Shown: positions 34,643-45,700 of the stretch, piece by piece
Layout of the letters: every line of letters starts with the position of its first letter
How positions within the stretch are numbered: the first letter of the stretch is position 1
Assembly: GCA_029964075.1 (NCBI GenBank)
Contig: CM057142.1
Location: 37,884,392 to 37,948,391 of the forward strand
Direction: 5' to 3'
DNA: 64,000 nt
Origin: Patiria pectinifera
Taxonomy: Eukaryota > Echinodermata > Asteroidea > Valvatida > Asterinidae
Translations under genes and position numbers: made by a program
Notes under the pieces: model-generated
The model's input: only the letters and a program-made list of their open reading frames with translations
What the model was told of the DNA's origin: nothing
Databases searched by the model: none

Positions 34643-34786
34643 CAGACATGCAACTGGGAAATCACAAAAAAAAGAGGAAATTCAAATTTTTCCCAGACTT
34701 TGTACAGTGTTTTCCTATTTTCAATGGCACACATGGGAGGTCAAAAAAGAGGAAATCAGCTGATCCGAGGAAAAGTTGCATGCCTG
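34643..34786 (+). mobile_element. 144-bp MITE, CAGGCATGCAAC family
   Basis: It starts CAGACATGCAACTG and ends AAAAGTTGCATGCCTG, flanked by ATTTGT on both sides. The block CTTTGTACAGTGTTTT and the end CAGCTGATCCGAGGAAAAG are shared with 50288-50430. Confidence 0.78.
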
Positions 34787-34856
34787 ATTTGTAAAGGCTG
34801 AATAAAAGCGAGGTTTAAAATAACTTCAACATAAAAGGTAATGATGGCTAAATGGA

Positions 34857-35568
34857 GAGTCAAGACTATGCTAGCCTTTCACCAACGCCATCGTGGCTTA
34901 ACTTGCCCGCATTCAAAGCGGCGAACGCGAAGCGACTGGAGATGGAGACCACACATGCGAGTGGCGAAGCGCAAGCCACGAGGGCCTTTTGCAACTTGTC
35001 GAGAAATTCTTAGGTTTTTCTTTATATTCTCGATTTTTGCTACCCCAACAGGGTAGCAAAATTCCAACCAATCGTCAGCCTTTTCGTGCGTGCGTGGCTA
35101 CCCGTACCACCCGGACGCGGACGCGTCGACGCGTCACGTCGGATGCTTGCACAAAATTTAAAAACAAAAAATGCGAGTCTAGTTTTCCACGAGATCGTGA
35201 CTGCGTAATTGTTATTACATTATCTTATTTTAACTTTACTTATAAAGGTATTTCAACAAATTATTTGAGGGTATGAACTTATTTTTCATCTGAACTTACA
35301 GTTATTTGCTCTTACGGTTTCCCTACTCACCCTTCTTTTAAAAATGGAAGCGACTAGGCAAAATCCGCGTTGTGATTGGTTAACCTTCAGCACGCTTCTT
35401 ATTTGCATAAAAACTATGAATAATTCAACAAAATCAAGTTGCAAAAGGCCTCGTGGCTTTGCCACTCGTGCGTGCTGACTTAATCTTTGCTCCTGTCGCT
35501 TCGGGTCTTCGCAACTCCGCCGCTCTGAGCCATGAAGGCCTGGGCGAAAGGCTAAGACTATGCCTGGG
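34857..35568. mobile_element. Palindromic element with arms of about 150 bp
   Basis: The left arm (GACTATGCTAGCCTTTCACC...GCCACGAGGGCCTTTTGCAACTTG) pairs with the right arm (CAAGTTGCAAAAGGCCTCGTGGC...GGGCGAAAGGCTAAGACTATG). Pairing is imperfect, and the centre is AT-rich with no ORF. Confidence 0.7.
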
Positions 35569-36791
35569 TCATACTATAAAACTTGGGTCCACTTTCTTGT
35601 CCCTGTTTATACATCTGACGTATACGATTTTGTAAATTCTGGATGCCTCCTTAATGCCCAGGAGTGATCAAGTAAACTACCTACCCAATAAATTAGAATA
35701 GTTTGAACTCACTTTTAATATTTGAATGGCAATTACAAAGTTCCGAGGTAACAGGGATGGAAATTAATATCACACTTTGGACCTAAATTTAAATAACCCA
35801 AATCGTAATAGAGTCAACCAAACTGTAGATGGAAGAAAAGATCGACGGAGGCTTTTTTTTTTTTTTTTATAAATGGAAGGCTCTATTCCTACCTCCATGA
35901 TTCTACAGAAATATCACTAAAAAAAGGTTGCTGAAGTCTCAATTAATTCTTGTAGATTTCTTTATTTTATTACAACTTTGTTTTCACATTATCATGGGGC
36001 AAAATACCATTCAATACATATAGTATGCCGAAACAGGCCTGATTTAATAACTCCTCTTCATAGCCATAGGGGTACAATGCACAGGAACTATTGATACCGA
36101 ACACATAAAAGTCAGGCGTTCTATAATGTGCGTTAATGTCCAACAAATTCACATTTCTGAGTACCGTGGGGCATTAATTCATTTACGATTTCTGCCATCG
36201 GAAAAAATTGTGATAATATGGAGGTCAATGAATATTGTGTGTCGACACTAAAAATGTCCGAAGTGAAAAAAACCAAAACAAGAAAATAACAGAAAAAGAT
36301 TGAGACTGCATTAAGTGCGTTTCACATAAATTAGTATTTACATTTTTTTTGTTTACTAAATCACAAAAGTAAACGAAACCAGTGAAAACACAACGAACTA
36401 CTTGCGTTCAATTATGGATCGTCGTTCATTGTTTAAAAACACCGACTGACACAATGGAAATGTCATGATTAAACAACTAACTAACACTCTCTGCGATATG
36501 TGACATTTCGAAATGTAATGGAAGCAGAAACTGAATATACATTTTCTAACTAAAAGCAAGTCTACAAAAGAAGATGAACAAGATATGCATAACATCGATA
36601 CAACATAATATAATATTCAACATCATAGGATGTGTGAACCACATTATAAAAAGAAAGTCAGTTAAGAAGTATCTTGTCAAATTGCTATAGACGAAAACAG
36701 ACCAGTGGATTCTGATATGGAAATGTTTTCCCAAACAATACAATTCAAACATCAATATTTCCATCGCGAAATACAAAATACACCCCCCTTC
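35569..36791. other. No gene seen
   Basis: AT-rich sequence with a T-run at 35853-35869. Nothing is supported. Confidence 0.5.
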
Positions 36792-36911
36792 CAATTAGCA
36801 TGTCTGTATAAAAATTGCAATCTAGCACCTGCTTTTTGGTGAGGACACTGCACATTCTGTAATCAAAAAAGCAGGTGCTAGATTGCAATTTTTATACAGA
36901 CATGCTAATTG
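36792..36911. repeat. 46-bp perfect inverted repeat at the LINE 5' junction
   Basis: 36792-36837 is the exact complement of 36866-36911, with a 28-base spacer. The right arm and the spacer are in-frame LINE coding sequence, and the left arm is an inverted copy. Confidence 0.93.
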
Positions 36912-37407
36912 TTTGAATGAGAGATCCCGCAAAACACTCTGTTCTGCTCTAATACAATGTCATTTTGACTATTGTTGTTCATCCTGGTACTCTGCGTTGT
37001 CGGTAAAATTGAAGAAAAGGCTCCAAATTACCCAAAATAAATTAGTCCGGTTTATTTTAAACATGGATTCCAGATTACATATTGGTCAAGCAGAACTGAA
37101 CAAGCTTGGCATGATAAACGTTAATGACCGCGTCACACTACTCAAGCTGAATCATGTTTTTAAAATTTTTCATGAAATGGCACCAGACTATCTCTGTCAT
37201 AAATTTAGGAAGGTCTCAGATATGCACAATTATTCTACCAGGGGCAGTTCCACCAATTTTGTTGTTCCAAGAATTAAAGGGCAAGAGTGCACTTCATTTT
37301 TTTATACCGGAATTCATCAATGGAATTTACTTCCAAACAGCATCAAATGTTCCAACAATCTTCCTCATTTTAAAAGGGCAGTGAAAGAACATCTCTCTTC
37401 TTATTAA
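36838..37407 (+). pseudogene. LINE reverse transcriptase C-terminal fragment
   Basis: One open frame of 189 codons from 36838: GEDTAHSVIKKAGARLQFLY, CSALIQCHFDYCCSSWYS, QNKLVRFIL, then GSSTNFVVP and WNLLPNSI. This is the thumb and C-terminal part of a CR1/L2-type reverse transcriptase, without endonuclease or active site. The frame is intact, so the copy is young, or dead on arrival with little time to decay. A short 3' end with AATAAA follows at about 37450. The 5' end is a fold-back junction (36792-36911). Confidence 0.88.
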
Positions 37408-37936
37408 TTTTGTTTTTTAACCAACCAACAGGTATACGCAATACAGGGAAATAAAGACTGACTACCTCCCATATTTCTAACTGTAGTCACAAGATTCCAA
37501 TAATCATAATTTGTTACTACCTCCCCCCCCCCAACAAAAATGCATCAACTCGCACCAACCTGGCGGGTAAGCATTGTATTTATTATAGGTACATTTTGTA
37601 CATGATCATTTGCTTTCTGCGCATTTTAATTTTTGTTTGAAACAACATAATTTTTGGAAATCTGAAGTAGGATGCCTATTGCCTAACAACTAACGTGGAA
37701 TTGTCAGCTCAGTGGACACTCTACATTCCGAGAAAAAAAGACATAAGCATACACACAGAGTCCGTTAGGCGGTCTCGTGACTTGCTCCCACTGCGGGAAT
37801 GGTTTTTTTTAAACCAACTTCAATTATTGGTTTCTAATGGATGATGTTATTTCAGGCGCACTTACTGCACAGGGTGTTTGGTACCATTCCTATCTGGTAA
37901 TAATGGCCATTCCTATGGGGTAATAATGGCATTCCA

Positions 37937-38264
37937 ACGTGATTTAAAAATAGCATGTGTACCCCTTGTATAATCGATTTTAAATTGCTTTGAACATTTT
38001 TACATTTGTTGTTTTAACAGCATAAAGTCGGAATGACAACCGATGTCATGTCGCTTAACACATGCTGTTAAAACAACAAATGAATCATCGATTTTAAACT
38101 GTTTTGATAGTTTTTACATTTGTTGTTTTAACAGCATAAAGTCCGAATGACAACAATATCATGTCGCTTAACACATGCTGTTAAAACAACAAATGTAAAA
38201 ATTGTCTACACAATTCAAAATCGATGACGCGGGGAAGGACATGCTTATTTAAAATTACGTTGAA
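37937..38264. mobile_element. MITE made of two tandem hairpins
   Basis: ACATTTGTTGTTTTAACAGC ... GCTGTTAAAACAACAAATG occurs twice in a row. The outer ends ACGTGATTTAAAAATAGCATGT and ATGCTTATTTAAAATTACGT are complementary. A third related arm is at 38806-38880. Confidence 0.78.
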
Positions 38265-38286
38265 AACCCGTTAATTACCCGGTCTT

Positions 38287-38782
38287 TAAAGGGAATATAC
38301 AACATTTGCAAACATCGAAATATAAAACTACCAAGTTTTTACGAAATACCTTACTAGGATGTTGGTAAATGACAGTCAAAAGCATCCTGTAAATTTATGG
38401 CACCTGGTGTGAAGTCATTTTCAAGAAAATGGTATTTTTGTATACATTTCCAACTATTCTTCAACTACTGCTCCAATTTTACAATTTTTTTTCAGTCCAA
38501 ATTTGGTTTGCTATTGGTTACATGTTCATGAACGGGTGCAGGCCAGCTAGACTTGTTCCCTTACCCTACAATTTTCCGGCATCTGGAAATTGATCCATTT
38601 TATCTTTAGTGGAGTCAGGGAACCAGCCTACTTGAACATTTTTGTTTGTCTTGGTTTTTCAAGCATTGTCGAACAAAAAACTTCAAACATGTCAGTGTAA
38701 CAAAATTTGATCTATTATACTAACCCCTCAAATAGTTCATTTCTGAAAATTACAGCAAAAGCCAATGATGTACATTCCCTTT
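38287..38782. mobile_element. TTAA-flanked MITE inserted beside the hairpin element
   Basis: TTAAAGGGAATATACA at the left and TGTACATTCCCTTTAA at the right face each other. TTAA at both borders fits piggyBac-type insertion. The sequence on either side resumes a hairpin-element relative. Confidence 0.75.
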
Positions 38783-40160
38783 AACGACCTTCCAATTTGC
38801 CTTTAAAATAGCATGTCTTCCCCGCATCACCGATTTTAAATTGTTTTAACAATTTTTACATTTTCTGTTTTAGCAGCATATGTTAAGCGAATGAAAACCA
38901 ATTAAAAAGAAAATCCTACTACCGGTACATGTATCTAAAAACATGGTAGAAAATATTCATTTAAAAAATGAATTTATTTAGCACAATTACACAAAGTAAT
39001 CCTAAGTACTGGTGAGCTGATAACACCAATATTATACAGGCATCCACACTAACGAAAATACCCGGACATTAAAATGTACTTTCATAAAAACGTTATTTGT
39101 CCGTCATAGCGGAGGGATATTCTATTCAGCATAGAAAAATGCAGACACATTTATATATTCAACTAAAAACATTGGCCTAAAAATATTGAGAGAGTGCATT
39201 TCAGAAATGTTTAGAGTAAACTCTAGGGAATTTTAAGCAACAAGCATGAATACCAAGTTACAAATAAAGTCACATTTTCACATGCATTAGATGCGATCTA
39301 CCAACACCTCCCCACAACAGAAATGATTAGTAGATTTTTGTTTAATAAAAATGCTCGTTTACCCAAATTGGTTTAAATTTTAAAAAGTTTTTTTTTTTTG
39401 CATAATCAAGACCAAAATTACAAAATTCTACACGTACTTCCCCTGTCATTTATTCATGTAGTTGTTCATGTTGTGCTTTAGGGAATGAACATATTAATTT
39501 ATTAGCTTAATTTGTAATTACGGGTTCCAGGTCTTGTTACAAGCATATGCTTTTGACCTGGATCCCTCGTATCATTTTTTTGTCATTATTCCTGTTATTA
39601 TTTTCTTTGTGCTATGATATGAAAATAAACCATAACCATAACCATAACCACGAAGTCCTGAAAACTGCATCAGTTTAATATGTTTTGACCCTCAAGATGG
39701 GTTCATTTCAGAAATATATCCGATGTGCACTAATGCCTACAATTTAAGATATTCAAGACATTTCAAATACCAAAAACACTACCAATTCAACAAAACACCA
39801 CACCTTTGTCATTCGTTGACAATTACACCGATGAGTGATTACAATTAGTACATGCAAGTTACAATGATAAAAAACACCTGTCACATCAAACCGGCCAACA
39901 CATTATCAAAAATACTCTCCGACTGTTCAATCATATCGTTCATAATTCATCTCCCCTGTGGAGATAATAAAATATACTCAGTTTTTTTTGTCTCCATTTC
40001 ATAATTATTTTTTTAATGGACCATGACAGAAGTGGTAACGATTTCAGTATGACATTAGTTAAGAAAACGAATGACAACAGAAGTTGCACAAGCACATCCA
40101 CACAATTATCAAACAATTGTACTGGCATTCACTTTCACATACAGACCGAGAAATACAAAG
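38783..40160. other. No gene; LINE 3' tail inside
   Basis: AT-rich sequence. 39473-39655 is a LINE 3' UTR (GGTTCCAGGTCTTGT, TCCCTCGTATCATTT) ending AAATAAACCATAACCATAAC, the same family as 3176-3320. No coding part is attached. Confidence 0.6.
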
Positions 40161-40414
40161 GTGACAACAGGCAATTTCCGAATCCGTTGTTCTGAGTACC
40201 ACAATACCAAGTATAATAAATTGATTTGTTATACCACTGTAATAGATTGTGATATGTAAATTGTGTTCCCGTGCAATGAAAAAAATCATCCTGTGCGAAT
40301 ATTCACGGTGATCGCAGGATTTTTTCAAAATAATGCTTCCGCGATTACTGCAGGGCAACTGGAGGAAACCCACAATTTCAGACGCTTGGAATCTATTACC
40401 GTGGTATAACAAAA

Positions 40415-40556
40415 CAATTGTTGCCTGCCGTGATTGGGGTCCATGGGTTTTGTACACCCTCGGGTGCAAATGGCACCCTCGGCTTCGACTCGGGTGCCAT
40501 TTGCACCTTCGGATGTACAAAAACACCATGGACCCCATCGCAACAGGCAACAATTG
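40415..40556. repeat. Long hairpin with arms of about 67 bp
   Basis: CAATTGTTGCCTGCCGTGAT...GGCACCCTCGG pairs with CGGGTGCCATTTGCACC...ACAGGCAACAATTG around a 7-base loop. Surrounding sequence from 40160 to 40610 also folds (GGTACCACAAT ends), so a palindromic MITE is likely. Confidence 0.8.
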
Positions 40557-40610
40557 TATAAAGCTTCTCAATACAAAGGGAACAATTGCCTAAATAAAGT
40601 CGTTTGTTCT

Positions 40611-42248
40611 GGGTACCACAATGGACTCACAAGTACCCCCTCAACGGTTATAAAGGGAGAGTGGGGGAGACCACTAGGAGGGATATTCAGACGCATCGCT
40701 GACGGGGCCTGAGGCTTACTCCAAGACGCTACAGATTTATACACCTTCAGAATACAGGGAAGTTGTGTGTACTTCATGCCATACACTGTGTCCCTCCCGA
40801 TGGGACTTTCAAATGTGGTCATCAAGTGGAAAACGCTGTCTACTTTCCTCCACAGAGTCCTTACAAGTATGATCAATGATAAACACACTCTCACTACCTC
40901 CTTTTTAAAATTCAAATTGAGCACAAATGACGCAATGTATGAGTGGGTCGTGAACAAACGATATCGTCATACATTGAGTAATTTGCAAACTGAGTGACTA
41001 ACTGATGCAACAAATGCGATATTTCTATAAAAAAAAGCAAATAAAAAAAATAACTAAATCTTGAATGATATAACAATCACAAGTACCCATTTTCAACTAA
41101 TGGAACACCCAGGGAATATCTCACACAAATATATATGATTACGTAAAAACCTATGAATCAGTAAAACGCTATGTACAGTTTCGGGTTAATCTGCCACATT
41201 TTGTACACTCGTCCACACAATCCATTTTGGGAAATTTGAAGGTTAGATTGTCAGCTTAAGGCAAGATTTCTTATTTGGGAGTTCAAAAAAATCAAATAAA
41301 AATCAAATTAGGAGTTGATAAAAATCACTGGGATAAAGGATACTGTTATTAAGTTAGAGAGTTGTGCCAACAATACATTTAGGCAAATTAAAAACGACTA
41401 CTTTTTTTTTTAACACCGATGACTGCCTTTCTTAACACAAGAAAGTGGCAACCCCAGTGAATATATTTTTAAAAGCATTTGGTCTGGCATTAGATAGTAA
41501 TCAAATAATGAATGTTTATGAGTGCAATGGTAAGAATAATTATTCTTTCCATTGCAGAAATGTGAAACAGTCATTCTTTGTTTTGTACAATGCTAAAATA
41601 AAGCCTCGTCATGTGATTGGTAACTTGTAAACTGGTACTATGAATGTACAGCATCAGAGCTGTCTGAAAGCGCAACCAAAAGTGTTACCATGCGAGGGAA
41701 GTTCTATTTACCCTGGAATGGCACTTTTATCTTTGCGGTGCGGCCGCGCCATGCACTGGGACCAGTCATTCAAGACATGTGCTCAATGACCAACCACTCA
41801 GATGACGGGGATTTATTCAGGTGTTGTACAATAGGGCCTACTCCATACAGTGTAGCTCACTTAATGGCAGTTATCTGCACATATGTTCTGTACTGCAAAA
41901 TGTGGTATCTTAAGCCATATTACAGGAAATGTCTGATATGTGTTACGGGTTGGAATATCACATCCAGGCAAAACTGTATGCACTCGGCTGTCGGTACAAG
42001 AAGGGTATTTACAACCTTGAAGCTTTACAACAAGGAAATTGTCACCTGTGGTCACTTCGGAAAAATACTTGGTTTACGACGGCATCAATGCTCAAACATT
42101 CAACTAAAGTTTCCATGAGTCAAAGCCTACTCCGGAATACTGAAGCAGGCTCAACACCACAAAGTGTACAGTGCAACCATTGTAATGCCAATATTTTTAT
42201 CCCTAACCCTCAAGGTTTCACTTGAGTTATGCAGAATCGTGTTGAATA
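40611..42248. other. Presumed PARP downstream region
   Basis: No convincing gene. 40632-40675 (AGTACCCCCTCAACGG, AGTGGGGGAGACCACT) resembles 53470-53515. On the minus strand an AATAAA lies at 41812-41817 and could end the PARP transcript, which would give a long 3' UTR. This is uncertain. Confidence 0.4.
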
Positions 42249-42382
42249 GAGTACCGAAATTTAGAACCAGAAAGTGTAGTGCAAAGGAGTGGAGTACACG
42301 CGCGTGTTGGTTCACGGGCTGAATCACGCGCTAATGTCTTTTACACACACATTGTGGGCATGATGTATTCGCTTCGGTACTC
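42249..42382. mobile_element. GAGTACCGAA MITE, copy 1
   Basis: Ends GAGTACCGAAAT and CTTCGGTACTC, with the interior shared (inverted) with 52758-52903: ACACGCGCGTGTTGGTTCAC and CTGAATCACG. It lies in the presumed PARP 3' UTR or flank. Confidence 0.78.
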
Positions 42383-42696
42383 TATTGAGCATGGTTAGAG
42401 TTAAAGGAGTTGGTATCGCAGCCAACATCACTCAGCTACCAAATGCCATGCAGCTGCTGCATTGATTTTAGGATTTCAAAATAATGACCACCGCTGTCTA
42501 GCAGTGCAGTTTGCTTGAATAAAATTCATGATCACTTTGTATGAATTGTTGTTAAAAAAAAACAGAAAAGAAAAAAAAAGAGGAAGGTTACATCAGCCAA
42601 CCTGAAGATTCTGGCAATAACGTACCACTCTGTCGGTCCGAAATCACTGCCTGGGGATGCATTATGGGACTGTCACTTGCATGGCTGTTTGCCCTT

Positions 42697-42699
42697 CTA

Positions 42700-42743
<44 letters not shown>

Positions 42744-45700
42744 AGTCGTCTTCATCATCATCGTCGTCGTTGTCGGCCATCTCCGCATCATTGGTCCCTG
42801 TCCCTTGCTCCTCCTTGTATTCTACCACTGAGTAGTCATCTGGATCTTCCCCTTCTTGCTCCGCCTCTTGCTTGGCCTTCCCCTTACACTGGACCAGGTA
42901 ACGTAAGCTGACCTGGCTGGTCTTGTACACCACGTATTCATTGTAATCAAAGAAGCAATAAGTTGCCTGGTTGTGTACAAACTTGCCCAGTGGAATCACC
43001 GCACCTGTTGTCAATGAGAAAATGCACATTCTTTTTACCAGATCGAGTCCATCGCAAGTCAATCACAGGTCAAACCACAAATCAAGTAACAAACAACAGG
43101 GCATGAACAATGCCAAGGGAAATGCTAAATCCATGTAAAGCATAATCAGTTTACTAGTGCAGTACTCACTCCAACAGATTCCAACAAACCCTGGTGTTGG
43201 AGTTTGGCTGGATGGGGATTGTAAGGGTTAATCGAATAAGATGGGGATATACAAGGGAAACAATATAAATTTTGTCAATACTACTATTATCATTTGACCT
43301 TGCAGATCAAAATAATACAGGGTACAGTGCAAAATCAAATCAAACTATCAAAGATACGAGGTAGTATAACATCATAACGAATTAGCACGCCAAAGTTACA
43401 CTCAAAACACAACATAAACAGGAGGGCAACTAGATGAGGGTAGAGAGTATGTGAGGGCATGATGCCAGAATGTTACAGCAAACAGGGAGTACACCGCAAT
43501 AATCTAACAATACTACATTCCTGTTGCAAGTGTGGCAGGGCCAGTTGTTACTTGTATCTTTTCATGTATTTAGAGTGTATTATATAGGAGTAGCTCCCCT
43601 TAGATTCATTTTAGTTTTGGTTTGGATGTCCCCCCCCCCCTTTTGTTGGTAGTGTGTTCCCCTGTTTGTTTACTTAAGCCCACATGTTCCCCCTATAAAA
43701 GCTGCCACATGGTCAAGCCAGACTTCAGTTCAACCAGCAGACCAACAGAGACAACTTCATAGTATATATACCGGTATTTTATGTTCCTCCTAACTGGAGA
43801 GCCTGTCCTGTTTGAGCTCTGTCTGCTCGAGTCATTTGATTTTATTCCTGCTTGAGTGTTCTTTGAAAGATCCACTATTCACACTGTATTGGTTTTAGGT
43901 TTAAGTTTTTGGTCTTCATCTTTAGTTTTGATTTTATGGTATCGGTTATTGGTCTTTGATTTGAAGTTCTTGTAAATAAATCCCTGTTTTGTCTTTTTTT
44001 TGTTCAAGGTTTGGAAATCTAGAATTGTGTCCTTTGTCCCTATTAATTCAATTTCCTCGCGACAGTTCCCTTCAAAGATCCTGAGGTTAGTTTAGTTTGG
44101 TTAGTAAATCCCAATAGAGTCTTAGTTTGTGCGAGTTCCCCCAAGTGTGTCATTTTTCCAGGTTACACAAGTAAGCATGCTGTCCCACACACAGTAAGAC
44201 AAAGAAACTAAGCAACACATAAGAAGTACAAGTACTAGCCGCAGATGAAACCCATGGACTGTATTACTACTCTGTCAGATCCTAAGGTTGAACTAACCGT
44301 CAAGGATTGGTATTCTTTACCTGATGGTATGAGCAGGTCTCTGTTGTACTTGTACCTATGGCTGCCACGGCCCATGACGCTATCGTAGCCTTGCTTCAAC
44401 ACTTTCAGATGGTCTTCTTTAGGATTGGTAATCATCTTGCCAAGGGCAACCTTCCAAAAATGCAGAGAAAATAGAATCTTAGTTCTGATTACCCATTTCT
44501 ATTGGTCGAGAGCCCGTCACATGGGTGGTTTTAACCACTAATAAAACACCAACTGGTTTTAAACATTCCTGCACCACTACGTGCGCGAGGCACATACCAT
44601 AGAAATACCAAGATGTTTTTTCCCCAAAAAACATGAGGTAAAATTGATGAACAAAATCATTGCAAATTTGTAAACTTTTGACTTGTTTTGACTTTTTGAT
44701 CGAAAGGTATGAATGGGAATAAATATGTGCTTTGGCTGGTATTAAACAAGTACGTTTAAAATCAGCTAGGGGCCTGGTCAGGGATGCCCCTAGCCGGTTT
44801 TAAATGTACTTGTTTAAAACCGGCCAAAGCGCATATATATATTCCCTCATTGGCATCCCACTTGTGGGCAGATGCACTCTTGTTCTGTCTACCAATAGGG
44901 TTCGTGCTGAAATGTGAAGATGCTTAACTCATAAGAACATGTGCAATGTATGCCCTTGCATTCTAATTGTATCTAACACATTAGTCTGCAACATGAGCCA
45001 AGCTTAAACTGGCAAGAACAATAGCTCAGTGGGTAGGATCCCAGACCTGTAAATAGATGGTCAGAGGTTCAAATCCAGATACCGAGCCTGTGCTGTATCC
45101 CTGGGCAATCCACTTTACCACTTCCTTTCTCTTTTCATCACCTGACATCTATGTGCCCTTTAGGCAAAAAAAAAAAGTCTCCGGTTTCTGGTATGCGCGC
45201 GCGTCGCCGTAGCCATGCGCGTCGGCAAAATTAAAAAGGTTTTTTTTTCAATGAAAGATGATGTCTCAAAACCGCCAAACTCACTGGTTTGACTGGAATC
45301 CTGCTGCTTCACAATTTTAACGTGTTTTTAGATGGGGTTATGATCGAGAATAAGCTTTATGTGGCCTCTCTGGACTCCCATATATTTGCACTAAGTTAGT
45401 CGGGCACCATTTGCAGTCATCAGCCGACATTTGAAGCAAAAAAGTCAGGTAAAAAAAAAAAAAGCCGCGTCGCCGCACCACTTTTTGGACAAGCTCCATA
45501 CCAGAAACTGGAGACTTATTTTTTTTGGCCTTAATGCCCCTAGCAACTTTACGAGTAGATTTTGAGGTAATACCCAACTGTATTATGTTTACAGTGTTTG
45601 CAGATTGACGTATGACGGTGACAGTGATATCAGCTCAAAACCATCAACATACAAACTCATTCTGGCACACTCAACCCTTGTTTTCATTTTAGTTCCACGA

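Noticed and set aside
41690..42118. 142-codon plus-strand frame as a gene
   Set aside because: No domain, no codon pattern and no splice or upstream support. It lies in the presumed 3' flank of the PARP.
42657..42911. Poly-His frame on the plus strand
   Set aside because: Produced by the ATC microsatellite read antisense to the PARP tail.
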